Positions 47,301 to 58,286 of a stretch of DNA of 64,000 nucleotides are shown piece after piece. A program made the position numbers and the translations under genes. This stretch comes from Quatrionicoccus australiensis (GTDB taxonomy: Bacteria; Pseudomonadota; Gammaproteobacteria; Burkholderiales; Rhodocyclaceae): contig NZ_CP075188.1 in NCBI RefSeq assembly GCF_020510525.1, positions 1,674,001 through 1,738,000 on the forward strand, written 5' to 3'. The notes beneath the pieces are model-generated. The model saw only the letters and a list, made by a program, of their open reading frames with translations. It was not told the DNA's origin and searched no databases. Every line of letters begins with the position of its first letter. Within the stretch, counting starts at the first letter, position 1.

Positions 47301-50300
47301 AGGTGTCGGCCCCGGCACCGCCGTCAAGCGTGTTATTGCCAGCATTTCCGGTCAATGCGTTGTTCAAAGCATTACCGGTGCCGTTGATCGCAGTCGTGCC
47401 AGTCAGGGTCAGGTTCTCGATGTTGGCGGCCAGCGCATAGGTCACGCTGGCTTGAACCAGATCGGTGCCTTCGCTGGCGTTCTCGGTCACGACATCGGAC
47501 GCGTTGTCCACGAAATAGCTATCATCCCCTAAGCCACCAACCAAGATATCTGCACCAGCCACTCCATCAAGTGTGTCATTGCCAGAGCCTCCGGTCAGCG
47601 TGTTATTGCCAGCATTTCCGGTTAGCACATTGTTCAAGGCATTACCGGTGCCATTGATCGCGGCTATACCGGTCAAGGTCAGGTTCTCGACATTCGCCGC
47701 CAGCGTGTAGGTGATGCTGGCCTGAACCAGGTCGCTGCCTTCGCTGGCGTTCTCGGTCACGACATCGGACGCGTTGTCGACGAAATAGCTATCATCCCCT
47801 AAGCCACCAACCAAGATATCTGCACCAGCCCCTCCGTCAAGTGTGTCATTACCCACGCCACCTGTCAGCGTGTTATTTCCTGCGTTTCCGGTCAGCACAT
47901 TGTTCAAGGCATTACCGGTGCCGTTGATCGCGGTCGTGCCAGTCAAGGTCAGGTTCTCGACGTTGGCGGCCAGCGTGTAGGTCACGCTCGACTGGATAAG
48001 GTCGGTACCTTCGCTGGCGTTCTCGGTCACGACATCCGCCGTGTTATCTACGACGTAGGTGTCGTTACCGGCACCGCCAACCAAAGTGTCGGCCCCGGCT
48101 CCACCGTCCAGCGTATTATTGCCAGCATTTCCGGTCAGCACATTGTTCAAGGCATTACCGGTGCCGTTAATCGCGGTCGTGCCGGTCAAGGTCAGATTCT
48201 CGACGTTGGCAGCCAGCGCATAGGTCACACTCGACTGAACCAGATCGGTGCCTTCGCTGGCGTTCTCGGTCACGACATCGGACGCGTTGTCGACGAAATA
48301 GCTATCATCCCCTAAGCTACCAACCAAGATATCTGCACCAGCCCCTCCGTCAAGTGTGTCATTACCCACGCCACCTGTCAGCGTGTTATTTCCTGCGTTT
48401 CCGGTCAGCACATTGTTCAAGGCATTACCGGTGCCGTTGATCGCGGTCGTGCCAGTCAAGGTCAGGTTCTCGACGTTGGCGGCCAGCGTGTAGGTCACGC
48501 TCGACTGGATAAGGTCGGTACCTTCGCTGGCGTTCTCGGTCACGACATCCGCCGTGTTATCTACGACGTAGGTGTCGTTACCGGCACCGCCAACCAAAGT
48601 GTCGGCCCCGGCACCACCGTCCAGCTTGTTATTGCCAGCATTTCCGGTCAGCACATTGTTCAAGGTATTACCGGTGCCGTTGATCGCGGTCGTACCGGTC
48701 AAGGTCAGGTTCTCGATGTTGGCGGCCAGCGTATAGGTCACGCTCGACTGGACAAGGTCGGTGCCTTCGCTGGCATTTTCGGTCACGACATCTGCCGTGT
48801 TATCTACGACATAGGTGTCGTTACCGGTACTGCCAACCAAAGTGTCGGCCCCGGCACCACCGTCCAGCTTGTTATTGCCAGCATTTCCGGTCAGCACATT
48901 GTTCAAGGCATTACCGGTGCCGTTGATCGTCAGCGCACCGGTCAAGGTCAGATTCTCGACGTTGGCAGCCAGCGTATAGGTCACGCTCGACTGGACAAGG
49001 TCGGTGCCTTCGCTGGCATTTTCGGTCACGACATCTGCCGTGTTATCTACGACATAGGTGTCATTACCGACTCCACCAACCAAGGTGTCGGCCCCGGCGC
49101 CACCATCCAGCGTGTTATTGCCAGCATTTCCGGTTAGCACATTGTTCAAGGCATTACCGGTGCCATTGATCGCGGCTATACCGGTCAAGGTCAGGTTCTC
49201 GACATTCGCCGCCAGCGTGTAGGTGATGCTGGCCTGAACCAGATCGCTGCCTTCGCTGGCGTTCTCGGTCACGACATCGGACGCGTTGTCGACGAAATAG
49301 CTATCATCCCCTAAGCCACCAACCAAGATATCTGCACCAGCCCCTCCGTCAAGTGTGTCATTACCCACGCCACCTGTCAGCGTGTTATTTCCTGCGTTTC
49401 CGGTCAGCACATTGTTCAAGGCATTGCCTGTGCCATTAATTGCGGTCGTGCCAGTCAAGGTCAGGCTCTCAACGTTGGCAGCCAACGTGTAGGTCACGCT
49501 CGACAGGACAAGGTCGGTACCTTCACTGGCGTTCTCGGTCACGACATCCGCCGTGTTATCCACCACGTAGGTGTCGTTACCGGCACCGCCGATCATGGTG
49601 TCAGCTCCGGTTCCTCCGTTCAGGGTGTCGTTACCCACTCCGCCGATCAGAACGTCATTGCTCGCGGTACCCAGTAGAGTCAGGCTGGAACCTGTGATGC
49701 TTTGGCTCTTGATCCCAAAATTGGTGTCGTTCAATTGCGTGCTAATTGCCACATCTGTCATGGAGGACAGGTTGCCTGATTTACCATATTGGTAAGCCAT
49801 GGCACCACCGAGTGCCTGGGTATCTGAACCACCTAGGCTAAATTCAGATAAATGAGGTGCCAATTGCCATTTTGTAACCGTCGGATCTGCGACAAGCGCA
49901 GCTTCGAACTGGCTGACCAAACTGACAAAATCAAATTGCTGGATACGTTTAGCCAATAACGGATCAGTTGCGCTGGCACTATAACCAGGCATTGTTTCGA
50001 CGATCAACTGAAGAACCTTGACGGGCGTAGAAGAGGGGCCTGATGAGTTGAAAAAACCCAGCAAGCTATTGAATTTTATGCTGTCGCCGTTGCCAAGATC
50101 GAGTACCAGCGTGCTCCCCGACTTGGAAAAAGCTAAATCAGCGTAAGTAATGCCTCCGCCTAACGAAACCGCGCTTTGTGGCACGGAAGGAGTGGATGAA
50201 TTTATGCAGGCATCCTGGCCATCCCCGCGGTTGAACAGTAGGACATCATTTCCTCTCTCGGCAACGAGAATGCTGTCTGTACCCGTGCCGCCGATAATTA

Positions 50301-53300
50301 AATCGTTGCTACCCGTAGATTGAATCGTGTCGTTGCCTGCTCCACCATCAAATAGGTCGCTCGCACTATCATCGGTAACGAGATCGGCATAAAGCGTATC
50401 CGCTCCATCGCCACCATAGAGCAGATCGGCTCCGCCATCACCCAAGAGCACATCATCCCCGCTGCCTCCTCTCAAAGAATCATTGCCTGCGCCACCGGAA
50501 ACCAAATCGTTTCCACCCAGTGCATCAATAACATCGCTTCCTGGTGTGCCTAAGATGTAATTAACGCCTTCCGAAGGCGGTGTCGCAAGCATCGAGTTCA
50601 AGTTGCTTACGCCCCAGGTTGTACCATTGGCAAAGATGACTTTCTCGACTTTGTAACTATCGTGAAGAAGCCATGATTTCAAGGTCACGACATCCGTTGT
50701 GCCAATGATAGATAGCAGTAAATCTCCTGAGGAATTGAAACTAACAGTGACATCCGTCGGCAAAATATTGGCCCCAAGACGAAGTACATCGGTATTGCTG
50801 AGTGTTTGATCTACGTCGTAGATCGAATCCTGCCCAGAGCCTCGACCGAATAGATAGGCATCATTTCCATTCCCGCCCCGCAAGATGTCATTGCCAGCCC
50901 CACCGTCCAAGGTGTCATTGCCAGAATCGCCGTATAAGGTATCGATTCCACTTGTTCCAATGATCGGAATAGCTGCAATCTGAGACTGCAAGAACGCCTC
51001 ATTCCATGTCGTTCCATCGGCAAAGGTTACGCGCTCAATACGACCGCCACTCCCGTTGTCCTGATTCCAGCTTGAGATTTTTATTTGGTCGCCACTACCG
51101 TTGATACTGAGAAGCAGGGCATCACCACTACGTGAGAAACTTATATCACTAGATGAAATACCGGAACCAAAGCTGATGGTATCGATATTGCCTGCCGTTT
51201 TGTCGATGTCAATGATGGAATCCTGTCCATCGCCACGATTAAACAGATAAGTATCATTCCCGACACGTCCATATAAGACATCGTTTCCCGCTTTACCATC
51301 CAAAACATTGCTTCCGTCATCCCCATATAAGGTATCGTTACCGCCCGTTCCCATGACAGGGATTGCTGACACTAAAGCCTGCAAATATGCAGCATTCCAA
51401 ATAGTGCCATTAGCATACTCCACGCGTTCAATTTTACGATAGTCCCCATCAAACCAACTCTTGACAGTAATTTGATCACTGGTGTTATTGATCTTAAAGA
51501 CTAGGCTCGTACCGCTCCGGACAATCGTTATATCGCTCGCAGCGATCCCGGCGCCAAAACGAATGGTGTCCAAATTACCGATAGTGACATCAAAGTCGTC
51601 AATCGTATCCTGCCCACCCCCCTGATTGAACAGGTAAACATCATTTCCCTCTCGACCAATCAATGTGTCACTACCTGTACTGCCATTAAAAATATCGTTT
51701 CCGACATCCCCATATAGCGTGTCATTGCCAATTGTTCCCATAATGGGCAATGCTGACACCAAACCCTGTAGATATGCTTTATCCCAGCTTGTGCCATCGG
51801 CAAAAGCTACTCGCTCAAGACGATAACAGGAATCCTCTCGCCAAGACTGCACGGTCAATTGATCATTAGTGCCTTGAATCCTCATTACCAAATTCGAGCC
51901 CCTGCACTCCAGGGAAATATTGCTTGCAGTAATTCCAGCCCCAAATTGGAGGGTGTCCAGATTTCCCACTCTCGAATCAGCATCGTAAATCGTGTCTTGT
52001 CCATCACCTAGGTTAAACAGATAGACATCGTTCCCCTTACTACCTTGCAGAACATCATTGCCCCCCCCTCCATTCAGTGTATCGTTACCATCACTGCCAT
52101 AGAGGTTGTCATTTCCCTCAAGCCCTCGAAGGGTTGCATTTTCACCTGACCAAGCTTGCAGTGTGTCACTGCCGGCACTACCGATAAGAGGCACTCCGGC
52201 AATTTGCGCCTGCAAAAAGGCTGCATCCAACGTGGTCCCATTAACAAATTCGAGGCGTTCGATCCAACTGTTCGCCCCGTATCCCCAACTCCCGATTTTG
52301 ATTTGATCGCTCGTTCCCTTGATCCCCAAAACCATATCTTTGCCGCTACGTACAAAAGTGATATCGCTTGGTGCAATTCCGGCTCCGAAACGGATGGTAT
52401 CCAAATTTCCTTGTGTAGCATCGGCATCGTAAAGCGTGTCCTGCCCACCGCCCAGATTAAAGAGGTAGATATCGTTACCCACCCCCCCTTGCAGGGAGTC
52501 GTTGCCAGTCCCTCCGTCTAGAACATCGTTACCGAGACCACCGCTTAAAGTGTCATTTCCCCCCATTCCTTGGAGGGTGGCGTTTTCATCTGCCCATGCT
52601 TGCAGCGTATCGTTACCGATAGTGCCGACGACCGGTAGCCCGATAATTTTTGACTGCAATAAAGCGGCATCGAAAACAGTGCCATTGGCAAACTCAACAC
52701 GCTCAATATGGTAGGAATCCCCCATTCCCCAGTTCTGTATTTTTACCTGATCGCCCGTTCCCTTAACTCCCAGAAGCATATCTCTGCCACTACGCCCAAC
52801 GGTGATGTCACCTGGCGTAATCCCCGTACCAAATTGGAGAATATCCAAGTTACCCACGGTGGAATCAGAATCGTAAATCGTGTCCTGACCGCCACCAAGG
52901 TTAAACAGGTAAGTGTCGTTGCCAGTACCGCCCTGCAGAGTATCATTCCCTGCTCCTCCATCTAGGATGTTATTCCCGATATCACCCTCCAGGACATCGT
53001 TGCCATTAGTCCCTATAGTCAGGGTGGTCGTTGCACGTGCCTCTAAATATGCCGTATCCCAGATTGAGCCATCGGTAAATGTCACGCGCTCAATATGGTA
53101 TGGATCTTCATCGCTATCGCCCCAATCGCCTATCGACAACTGATCGTTGGTGCCTTTAATGCCGAGTACAAGATTATTATTACTTCGCGCAAACGTGATA
53201 TCGCTCGGAGCAATTCCAGCGCCAAAACGGACTGTATCAATATTGCCCTTTGTCGAATCATTGTCATAAATCGTATCTTGCCCATAACCCAAATTAAACA

Positions 53301-56085
53301 GGTAGATGTCATTGCCGAGAGCGCCGCGCAAGATGTCTCGCCCAGCACCGCCGTCAAGAATGTCGTTGCCATTGAAACCAATAAGTATATCGTCTCCGGT
53401 TTTTCCCTGAAGACTGGCGTTTTCATTGGCCCAAGCAATTAGCGTATCGGCGCTATCCGTACCCACCACGGGCATGCCAATCATTTGAGCCTGCAATTGC
53501 GCCGCACTCCACTTCGTGCCGTCACTGAAATCGATACGCTCAATACTGTAATTGTCGCCCCCACCAAAATTCTGCAGAGTCAACTGATCAGTAGAGCCGT
53601 TAATTTTTAATACCAAATCGTAGCCACTACGCACCACGATAATGTCGCTAGGTGCTATTCCTGCGCCAAATCGAACAATGTCAAGATTGGCGACTGTCGA
53701 GTCTCTGTCGAAGATGATGTCCTGACCGCCACCACGGTTAAATTGGTAGACATCGTTACCTGTACCCCCCTGCAGACTATCGTTGCCAGCTCCACCATCT
53801 AGGTAATCGCTCCCCTCATTGCCGTATAAACTATCATTCCCTCCATACCCATACAAAGCATCGTTATCACTACCCCCTTTCAGCTTATTGTCATTGATAT
53901 CGCCTATCAAATCGTTGGCTCCAATCTTGGTTAACAAACCAGTGAAACCACTGTCAAGAGGATTACCTTTGGAACGTAGTGCATCAAGCACTTGCAATCC
54001 GATTTCTCCTGTTGATCTAAGCGTATCGCCAAATTCATTGATAATGACGGAGTTATTGATTGGGTCGGCGTCATAAAGTTGATGGAGCATAGTGACGGTA
54101 TTGCTGACATCACGCTCAATTTTTTTGGCGGTTGAATTCCAGACTATCCCTACACTATCGTATAGGGATTTGAAGTGGGTCTGCGCCATGAGTTCGGCAT
54201 AGACATAATCACACAAGTTGCCAAAAATATCCGCCAGGGACTCCGCTGCAACGGGTCCCGCACCACCTGGGAAATAGCCTGATTCTTGGACATAGCCTTC
54301 TCCCAGAAATGCCTCAATGGCATATAGCTGTCGCGCATCCTTCATATAGCCGCGACTGTCTGGCGCCATATTTTCCGCTCCTGTCCAGGCAAAAATAATT
54401 TGGGCGGTAAGTTCTTTGCGGGCAGCACTATCCTTTTGCGTAACGAATTGGGCGACCAGACTTCTTAGATGCCCACTGCTGTCACGCATCATGGCCTGGT
54501 GGAGATCGTAAACCTGACCATAACCTCGTGCATTCGGCTGGGCAGCGATATCAATAGAGACCACTTGTTGATCTTCTGCTATCGTGAATGTGCTATCTAC
54601 TTGAAACCAGATATCCTCAGCCACAGCCTTGCTGCCATCGGTACGGGTGTAACTGCCGGCTAACTGGTGAATGTTGCCTTGTGCATCGGTGCTACCGAGG
54701 GTGTTGTAAGCGATATCAAGCGATTGCACCCCCACCTGAGTTAAGGTTAGCAATTCCGTTGCCTGACTCACACCATCGCTGTTCGCATCTTTCCAGATAC
54801 ACAGTTTGGCGAAGACACTATCTTTATTGTCTATTTTTCCGTCGTGGTTGTTATCCAGTTCAGACAGCGCAGCATAGCCATTTGGCGCTTTTTTGCCATT
54901 TTCCAGTATTGTTTCTGATCCAAATAGTTCCGCACCGGAACCAATCCGGCCATCTCCATTACGGTCATAAACCAGAAGACCATCGTCAGGAGCTGCCCAG
55001 CCGGTACTTTCGGCAAATCCGTCTCCCGCATGGTCGAAGTAGGTACGTGCCTCAGCCCCGACGGTTTCGACACCATCGCCATCAAGATCAAGAATGATCG
55101 GAGAAATAACTTTTTCTGCGGCCCCAAAATCCTTTTTTATTTTTTTCATCGGATCATCCGGTTCCTCATCTAGATGAATACCCAATTCATCATTGCTAAA
55201 CCCTTCGATTACCAGAGGATCGTTAATCTCCAGACGATTACCCCTCAATGCATAGGTATTTCCGATGTTGTCCGTCCAGACGACTTCCCCCTCTTTGCGC
55301 TTAGCCAGGGTGAGTTGCTTATTATTGAGGTAGACAGTGCCTTGACCGTCCGAATCGCGGATGGTATCGCCGTTATCGGCGTAATAGGTATCGAAGCCGT
55401 CACCTCCTTCGAGGGTGTCGCCGCCAGCACCATCGTTGCCATAGAGGATGTCGGCATCAGCACCACCGAGCAGGATATCGGCCCCAGAGCCGCCAACGAG
55501 TATGTCTTTGCCGGCACCACCAGCCAAAATATCGGCCAGTGAACTCCCCGTCACAGTGTCCGAGTTGGCCCCACCCAACATGAAGACTCGTTCTGTTCCA
55601 CCCGTTGAAGCCATGCCGGAAGTACCGGCCTGGATATACCAGTCTTTGATACTGGGTAGTTCCGCAAGAATTTCATTTAGCTCGTTACCACTAAAATTAT
55701 TTTGCAAATAGGTCAGAAAATAAGCCGTATAACCTTTGGCTTGATTCAAAGAGGCGGAGACATCTCCACGGTCAAAGTGGATTCCTCCGCTAATTTCAGT
55801 AAAAAGTGTTTTGTGTACATCCGTCGCATTCGGGCTCTCGTAATACATTTGCATGGCAAATGCCGTCAGCGCTTTGCTAACGTTGCTATCTGCCAACGAC
55901 AAACCACCATCTTTGGCAATTTTCCAGAGATCACGGGTGAAGCGGGTGAGCATGGCATCCGCCTTCGCTCCGCCGGGAGCGTTGCCTGCCTCGTGGCGAA
56001 CAAGGCGTTCGAGGAAGTTTTCGTGCTCCGTATTCGCTATGCTGGTATCAAAGGCGTACAGGTTCTTATCGAACACCATCTTCAA
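44359..56085 (-). CDS. Giant RTX protein (C-terminal part of an IS-split lipase-RTX gene)
   Basis: 3908 residues from an internal TTG at 56085, which is not the native start. The native N-terminus is head 3 (57402-58262), cut off by the IS3 element. Order: helical region (about 1-170), RTX nonapeptides (about 175-240), an EF-hand-like block with LDLDGDGVET, DRNGDGRIG, DNNHDGKID and DANSDG (about 330-440), ten repeats with GGGQDTIYD-like cores alternating with HCBP-related blocks (DNA about 50.2-53.8 kb), a C-terminal-type module (DNA about 49.67-50.08 kb), about 18 repeats of 81 residues (DNA 45.1-49.6 kb), and a second C-terminal module up to residue 3908 for type I secretion. Secreted by the HlyBD pair. 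Without its head or a promoter it is probably silent. Confidence 0.9.
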   Translation of the reverse strand: MKMVFDKNLYAFDTSIANTEHENFLERLVRHEAGNAPGGAKADAMLTRFTRDLWKIAKDGGLSLADSNVSKALTAFAMQMYYESPNATDVHKTLFTEISGGIHFDRGDVSASLNQAKGYTAYFLTYLQNNFSGNELNEILAELPSIKDWYIQAGTSGMASTGGTERVFMLGGANSDTVTGSSLADILAGGAGKDILVGGSGADILLGGADADILYGNDGAGGDTLEGGDGFDTYYADNGDTIRDSDGQGTVYLNNKQLTLAKRKEGEVVWTDNIGNTYALRGNRLEINDPLVIEGFSNDELGIHLDEEPDDPMKKIKKDFGAAEKVISPIILDLDGDGVETVGAEARTYFDHAGDGFAESTGWAAPDDGLLVYDRNGDGRIGSGAELFGSETILENGKKAPNGYAALSELDNNHDGKIDNKDSVFAKLCIWKDANSDGVSQATELLTLTQVGVQSLDIAYNTLGSTDAQGNIHQLAGSYTRTDGSKAVAEDIWFQVDSTFTIAEDQQVVSIDIAAQPNARGYGQVYDLHQAMMRDSSGHLRSLVAQFVTQKDSAARKELTAQIIFAWTGAENMAPDSRGYMKDARQLYAIEAFLGEGYVQESGYFPGGAGPVAAESLADIFGNLCDYVYAELMAQTHFKSLYDSVGIVWNSTAKKIERDVSNTVTMLHQLYDADPINNSVIINEFGDTLRSTGEIGLQVLDALRSKGNPLDSGFTGLLTKIGANDLIGDINDNKLKGGSDNDALYGYGGNDSLYGNEGSDYLDGGAGNDSLQGGTGNDVYQFNRGGGQDIIFDRDSTVANLDIVRFGAGIAPSDIIVVRSGYDLVLKINGSTDQLTLQNFGGGDNYSIERIDFSDGTKWSAAQLQAQMIGMPVVGTDSADTLIAWANENASLQGKTGDDILIGFNGNDILDGGAGRDILRGALGNDIYLFNLGYGQDTIYDNDSTKGNIDTVRFGAGIAPSDITFARSNNNLVLGIKGTNDQLSIGDWGDSDEDPYHIERVTFTDGSIWDTAYLEARATTTLTIGTNGNDVLEGDIGNNILDGGAGNDTLQGGTGNDTYLFNLGGGQDTIYDSDSTVGNLDILQFGTGITPGDITVGRSGRDMLLGVKGTGDQVKIQNWGMGDSYHIERVEFANGTVFDAALLQSKIIGLPVVGTIGNDTLQAWADENATLQGMGGNDTLSGGLGNDVLDGGTGNDSLQGGVGNDIYLFNLGGGQDTLYDADATQGNLDTIRFGAGIAPSDITFVRSGKDMVLGIKGTSDQIKIGSWGYGANSWIERLEFVNGTTLDAAFLQAQIAGVPLIGSAGSDTLQAWSGENATLRGLEGNDNLYGSDGNDTLNGGGGNDVLQGSKGNDVYLFNLGDGQDTIYDADSRVGNLDTLQFGAGITASNISLECRGSNLVMRIQGTNDQLTVQSWREDSCYRLERVAFADGTSWDKAYLQGLVSALPIMGTIGNDTLYGDVGNDIFNGSTGSDTLIGREGNDVYLFNQGGGQDTIDDFDVTIGNLDTIRFGAGIAASDITIVRSGTSLVFKINNTSDQITVKSWFDGDYRKIERVEYANGTIWNAAYLQALVSAIPVMGTGGNDTLYGDDGSNVLDGKAGNDVLYGRVGNDTYLFNRGDGQDSIIDIDKTAGNIDTISFGSGISSSDISFSRSGDALLLSINGSGDQIKISSWNQDNGSGGRIERVTFADGTTWNEAFLQSQIAAIPIIGTSGIDTLYGDSGNDTLDGGAGNDILRGGNGNDAYLFGRGSGQDSIYDVDQTLSNTDVLRLGANILPTDVTVSFNSSGDLLLSIIGTTDVVTLKSWLLHDSYKVEKVIFANGTTWGVSNLNSMLATPPSEGVNYILGTPGSDVIDALGGNDLVSGGAGNDSLRGGSGDDVLLGDGGADLLYGGDGADTLYADLVTDDSASDLFDGGAGNDTIQSTGSNDLIIGGTGTDSILVAERGNDVLLFNRGDGQDACINSSTPSVPQSAVSLGGGITYADLAFSKSGSTLVLDLGNGDSIKFNSLLGFFNSSGPSSTPVKVLQLIVETMPGYSASATDPLLAKRIQQFDFVSLVSQFEAALVADPTVTKWQLAPHLSEFSLGGSDTQALGGAMAYQYGKSGNLSSMTDVAISTQLNDTNFGIKSQSITGSSLTLLGTASNDVLIGGVGNDTLNGGTGADTMIGGAGNDTYVVDNTADVVTENASEGTDLVLSSVTYTLAANVESLTLTGTTAINGTGNALNNVLTGNAGNNTLTGGVGNDTLDGGAGADILVGGLGDDSYFVDNASDVVTENASEGSDLVQASITYTLAANVENLTLTGIAAINGTGNALNNVLTGNAGNNTLDGGAGADTLVGGVGNDTYVVDNTADVVTENASEGTDLVQSSVTYTLAANVENLTLTGALTINGTGNALNNVLTGNAGNNKLDGGAGADTLVGSTGNDTYVVDNTADVVTENASEGTDLVQSSVTYTLAANIENLTLTGTTAINGTGNTLNNVLTGNAGNNKLDGGAGADTLVGGAGNDTYVVDNTADVVTENASEGTDLIQSSVTYTLAANVENLTLTGTTAINGTGNALNNVLTGNAGNNTLTGGVGNDTLDGGAGADILVGSLGDDSYFVDNASDVVTENASEGTDLVQSSVTYALAANVENLTLTGTTAINGTGNALNNVLTGNAGNNTLDGGAGADTLVGGAGNDTYVVDNTADVVTENASEGTDLIQSSVTYTLAANVENLTLTGTTAINGTGNALNNVLTGNAGNNTLTGGVGNDTLDGGAGADILVGGLGDDSYFVDNASDVVTENASEGSDLVQASITYTLAANVENLTLTGIAAINGTGNALNNVLTGNAGNNTLTGGSGNDTLDGVAGADILVGGLGDDSYFVDNASDVVTENASEGTDLVQASVTYALAANIENLTLTGTTAINGTGNALNNALTGNAGNNTLDGGAGADTLVGGIGNDTYVVDNTADVVTENASEGTDLVQSSVTYALAANVENLTLTGTTAINGTGNALNNVLTGNAANNTLTGGSGNDTLDGVAGADILVGGLGDDSYFVDNASDVVTENASEGTDLVQASVTYALAANVENLTLTGTAAINGTGNALNNVLTGNAGNNTLDGGAGADTLVGRVGNDIYVVDNTADVVTESASEGTDLVQASVTYTLAANVENLTLTGTAAINGTGNALNNVLTGNAGNNTLDGGAGADTLVGRVGNDIYVVDNTADVVTESASEGTDLVQASVTYTLAANVENLTLTGTAAINGTGNALNNVLSGNAGNNTLDGGAGADTLVGRVGNDIYVVDNTADVVTESASEGTDLVQASVTYTLAANVENLTLTGTAAINGTGNALNNVLTGNAGNNTLDGGAGADTLVGRVGNDIYVVDNTADVVTESASEGTDLVQASVTYTLAANVENLTLTGTTAINGTGNALNNVLTGNAGNNTLDGGAGADTLVGRVGNDIYVVDNTADVVTESASEGTDLVQASVTYALATNVENLTLTGTTAINGTGNALNNVLTGNAGNNTLDGGAGNDTYVVDNTADVATEAVSEGTDLVQSSVTYTLATNVENLTLTGTTAINGTGNALDNVLIGNSGVNTLTGGAGNDTLDGGTGADKLLGGLGDDTYFIDNASDIVTENANEGFDIVNSTITLTLAANAEALFLSGTTAINGTGNALNNLVRGNSAVNTLNGGAGNDILEGGAGNDILTDTSGTALFNGGAGDDSITGGTGAEIYLGGLGNDTYTTAAGNDIILFNKGDGQDTFATGGTGSDTISLGGGISYADLSFSKATNDLVLKIGTSDQITFKNWYVTTPSKPVANLQVIAEAMAGFTAGGSDPLKDQKVEEFNFAGLVGAFDTARAANTSLTSWALTNALTNFQLAGSDSAALGGDIAYQYGKNGTLAGIGATAALNTLSDTALGSSAQTLSPLAGLQTGSARLS
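45130..49560 (-). repeat. Tandem 243-bp (81-residue) RTX repeats
   Basis: About 18 units encoding LTLTGTTAINGTGNALNNVL-type blocks. Several consecutive units are nearly identical at DNA level; unit starts at 45598, 45841, 46084, 46327, 46570 and 46813 are exactly 243 bases apart. Others carry a 27-base extra (TLTGGVGND). The units code in phase. Recent homogenisation or slippage is likely, and copy number may be misassembled or vary. Confidence 0.9.
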
Positions 56086-56157
56086 TAGATCGGGCAGCTT
56101 GAAGGTATGAATCGCCCCGGGAATTGAGGAGGCTCCATTTCTTGAGAGAATGGAGCC

Positions 56158-57389
<1,232 letters not shown>

Positions 57390-57401
57390 ACCACGGAGCC
57401 T

Positions 57402-58262
57402 CTACGAAACCCGGGGCGATTCAGTAACCCGGTTGAGCGTTTTTGCGTTGGCATTGCTGTTGGTGGCCGCGGTCGGATCGCTTTGCAGGAAGGCCGTGAG
57501 CAGCGCCTGGGAATGCAGGTCGATGCCACCTACTCCATCGTGGCTATTGGGGATATCGGCTTGCGAGCCGATACGGTTGGAGGTGGGCACCACCGGCCAA
57601 CTGGTCAGGAATTCGCCATCGGTGTTGATATTGGTGACTTTCTGTTCACGAACGGCAAGCGTGTCCCCGACGATAGGATTGGGATACGCGGGGTCGCCTG
57701 CAATGACAAACGCTTTGAGGCTAGCCAACTGTTTCTCGCTGTAACTACCCCTGTTTCGTAGATAGCTCAGCAAATCGGCTGCAACCGAGTGGGAGATGAT
57801 GTTGCCACCGATGTTCGAGGTAGAACTCAGGGCAGAACGACGGAACGGAGCTTGGTCGAAGGTGGTGGCACTTTCGTTGAAATAAACGGCCATCAACGCA
57901 GCCAAGCCACCGCCCAAGCTGTGGCCGGTGAAGGTAATAGTCGCGTTGGCGTTGAGCGCCTTGATTTGCAAGTAATAGTCGGCAGCCTGGCGAAGTTGGT
58001 CGCAAATGTTCCCCAAGGCGAGTGCCCCATCCGTGGCAATGTCGCCGGAAAGATCGGCGGGGTTCGTGCCAGCGTAGGAAATGACGATCTCGGAGGCCTT
58101 CTGAAAGGCAACGGCCTCGAAACCGCTATTTGGCAAGTTCCGGTAAGAACCACCAACCTCACTCCATCCTAAGTCAGTTGGCTCTGGGAAACGGTTGACC
58201 TGGGCACGGGTGGAGCGATATGCAATACCGGCCAACAACGCGTATTCAATACTTACTGTCAT
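57402..58262 (-). CDS. Lipase head 3: N-terminal part of the split lipase-RTX protein
   Basis: 286 residues as it stands; the last residues (ESPRVS) come from the IS end. It is a class-3-lipase-like alpha/beta hydrolase: VISYAGTNPADLSGD, nucleophile FTGHSLGGGLAALMAVYF (GHSLGG) and an Asp in AFVIAGDPAYPN. No signal peptide, as expected for T1SS. Its 3' end NANAKTLNRV joins the RTX body in frame (restored gene 4194 codons). Its first about 60 residues differ from head 2, and the rest is almost identical at DNA level. Starts 24 bases after lipoprotein 2. Confidence 0.88.
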   Translation of the reverse strand: MTVSIEYALLAGIAYRSTRAQVNRFPEPTDLGWSEVGGSYRNLPNSGFEAVAFQKASEIVISYAGTNPADLSGDIATDGALALGNICDQLRQAADYYLQIKALNANATITFTGHSLGGGLAALMAVYFNESATTFDQAPFRRSALSSTSNIGGNIISHSVAADLLSYLRNRGSYSEKQLASLKAFVIAGDPAYPNPIVGDTLAVREQKVTNINTDGEFLTSWPVVPTSNRIGSQADIPNSHDGVGGIDLHSQALLTAFLQSDPTAATNSNANAKTLNRVTESPRVS

Positions 58263-58286
58263 GATCAGTTTTTCCCCTTGAATTCG

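Noticed and set aside
45130..49560. Regular spacing that might suggest a CRISPR array
   Set aside because: Units of 243 bases encode protein in frame and have no unique spacers.
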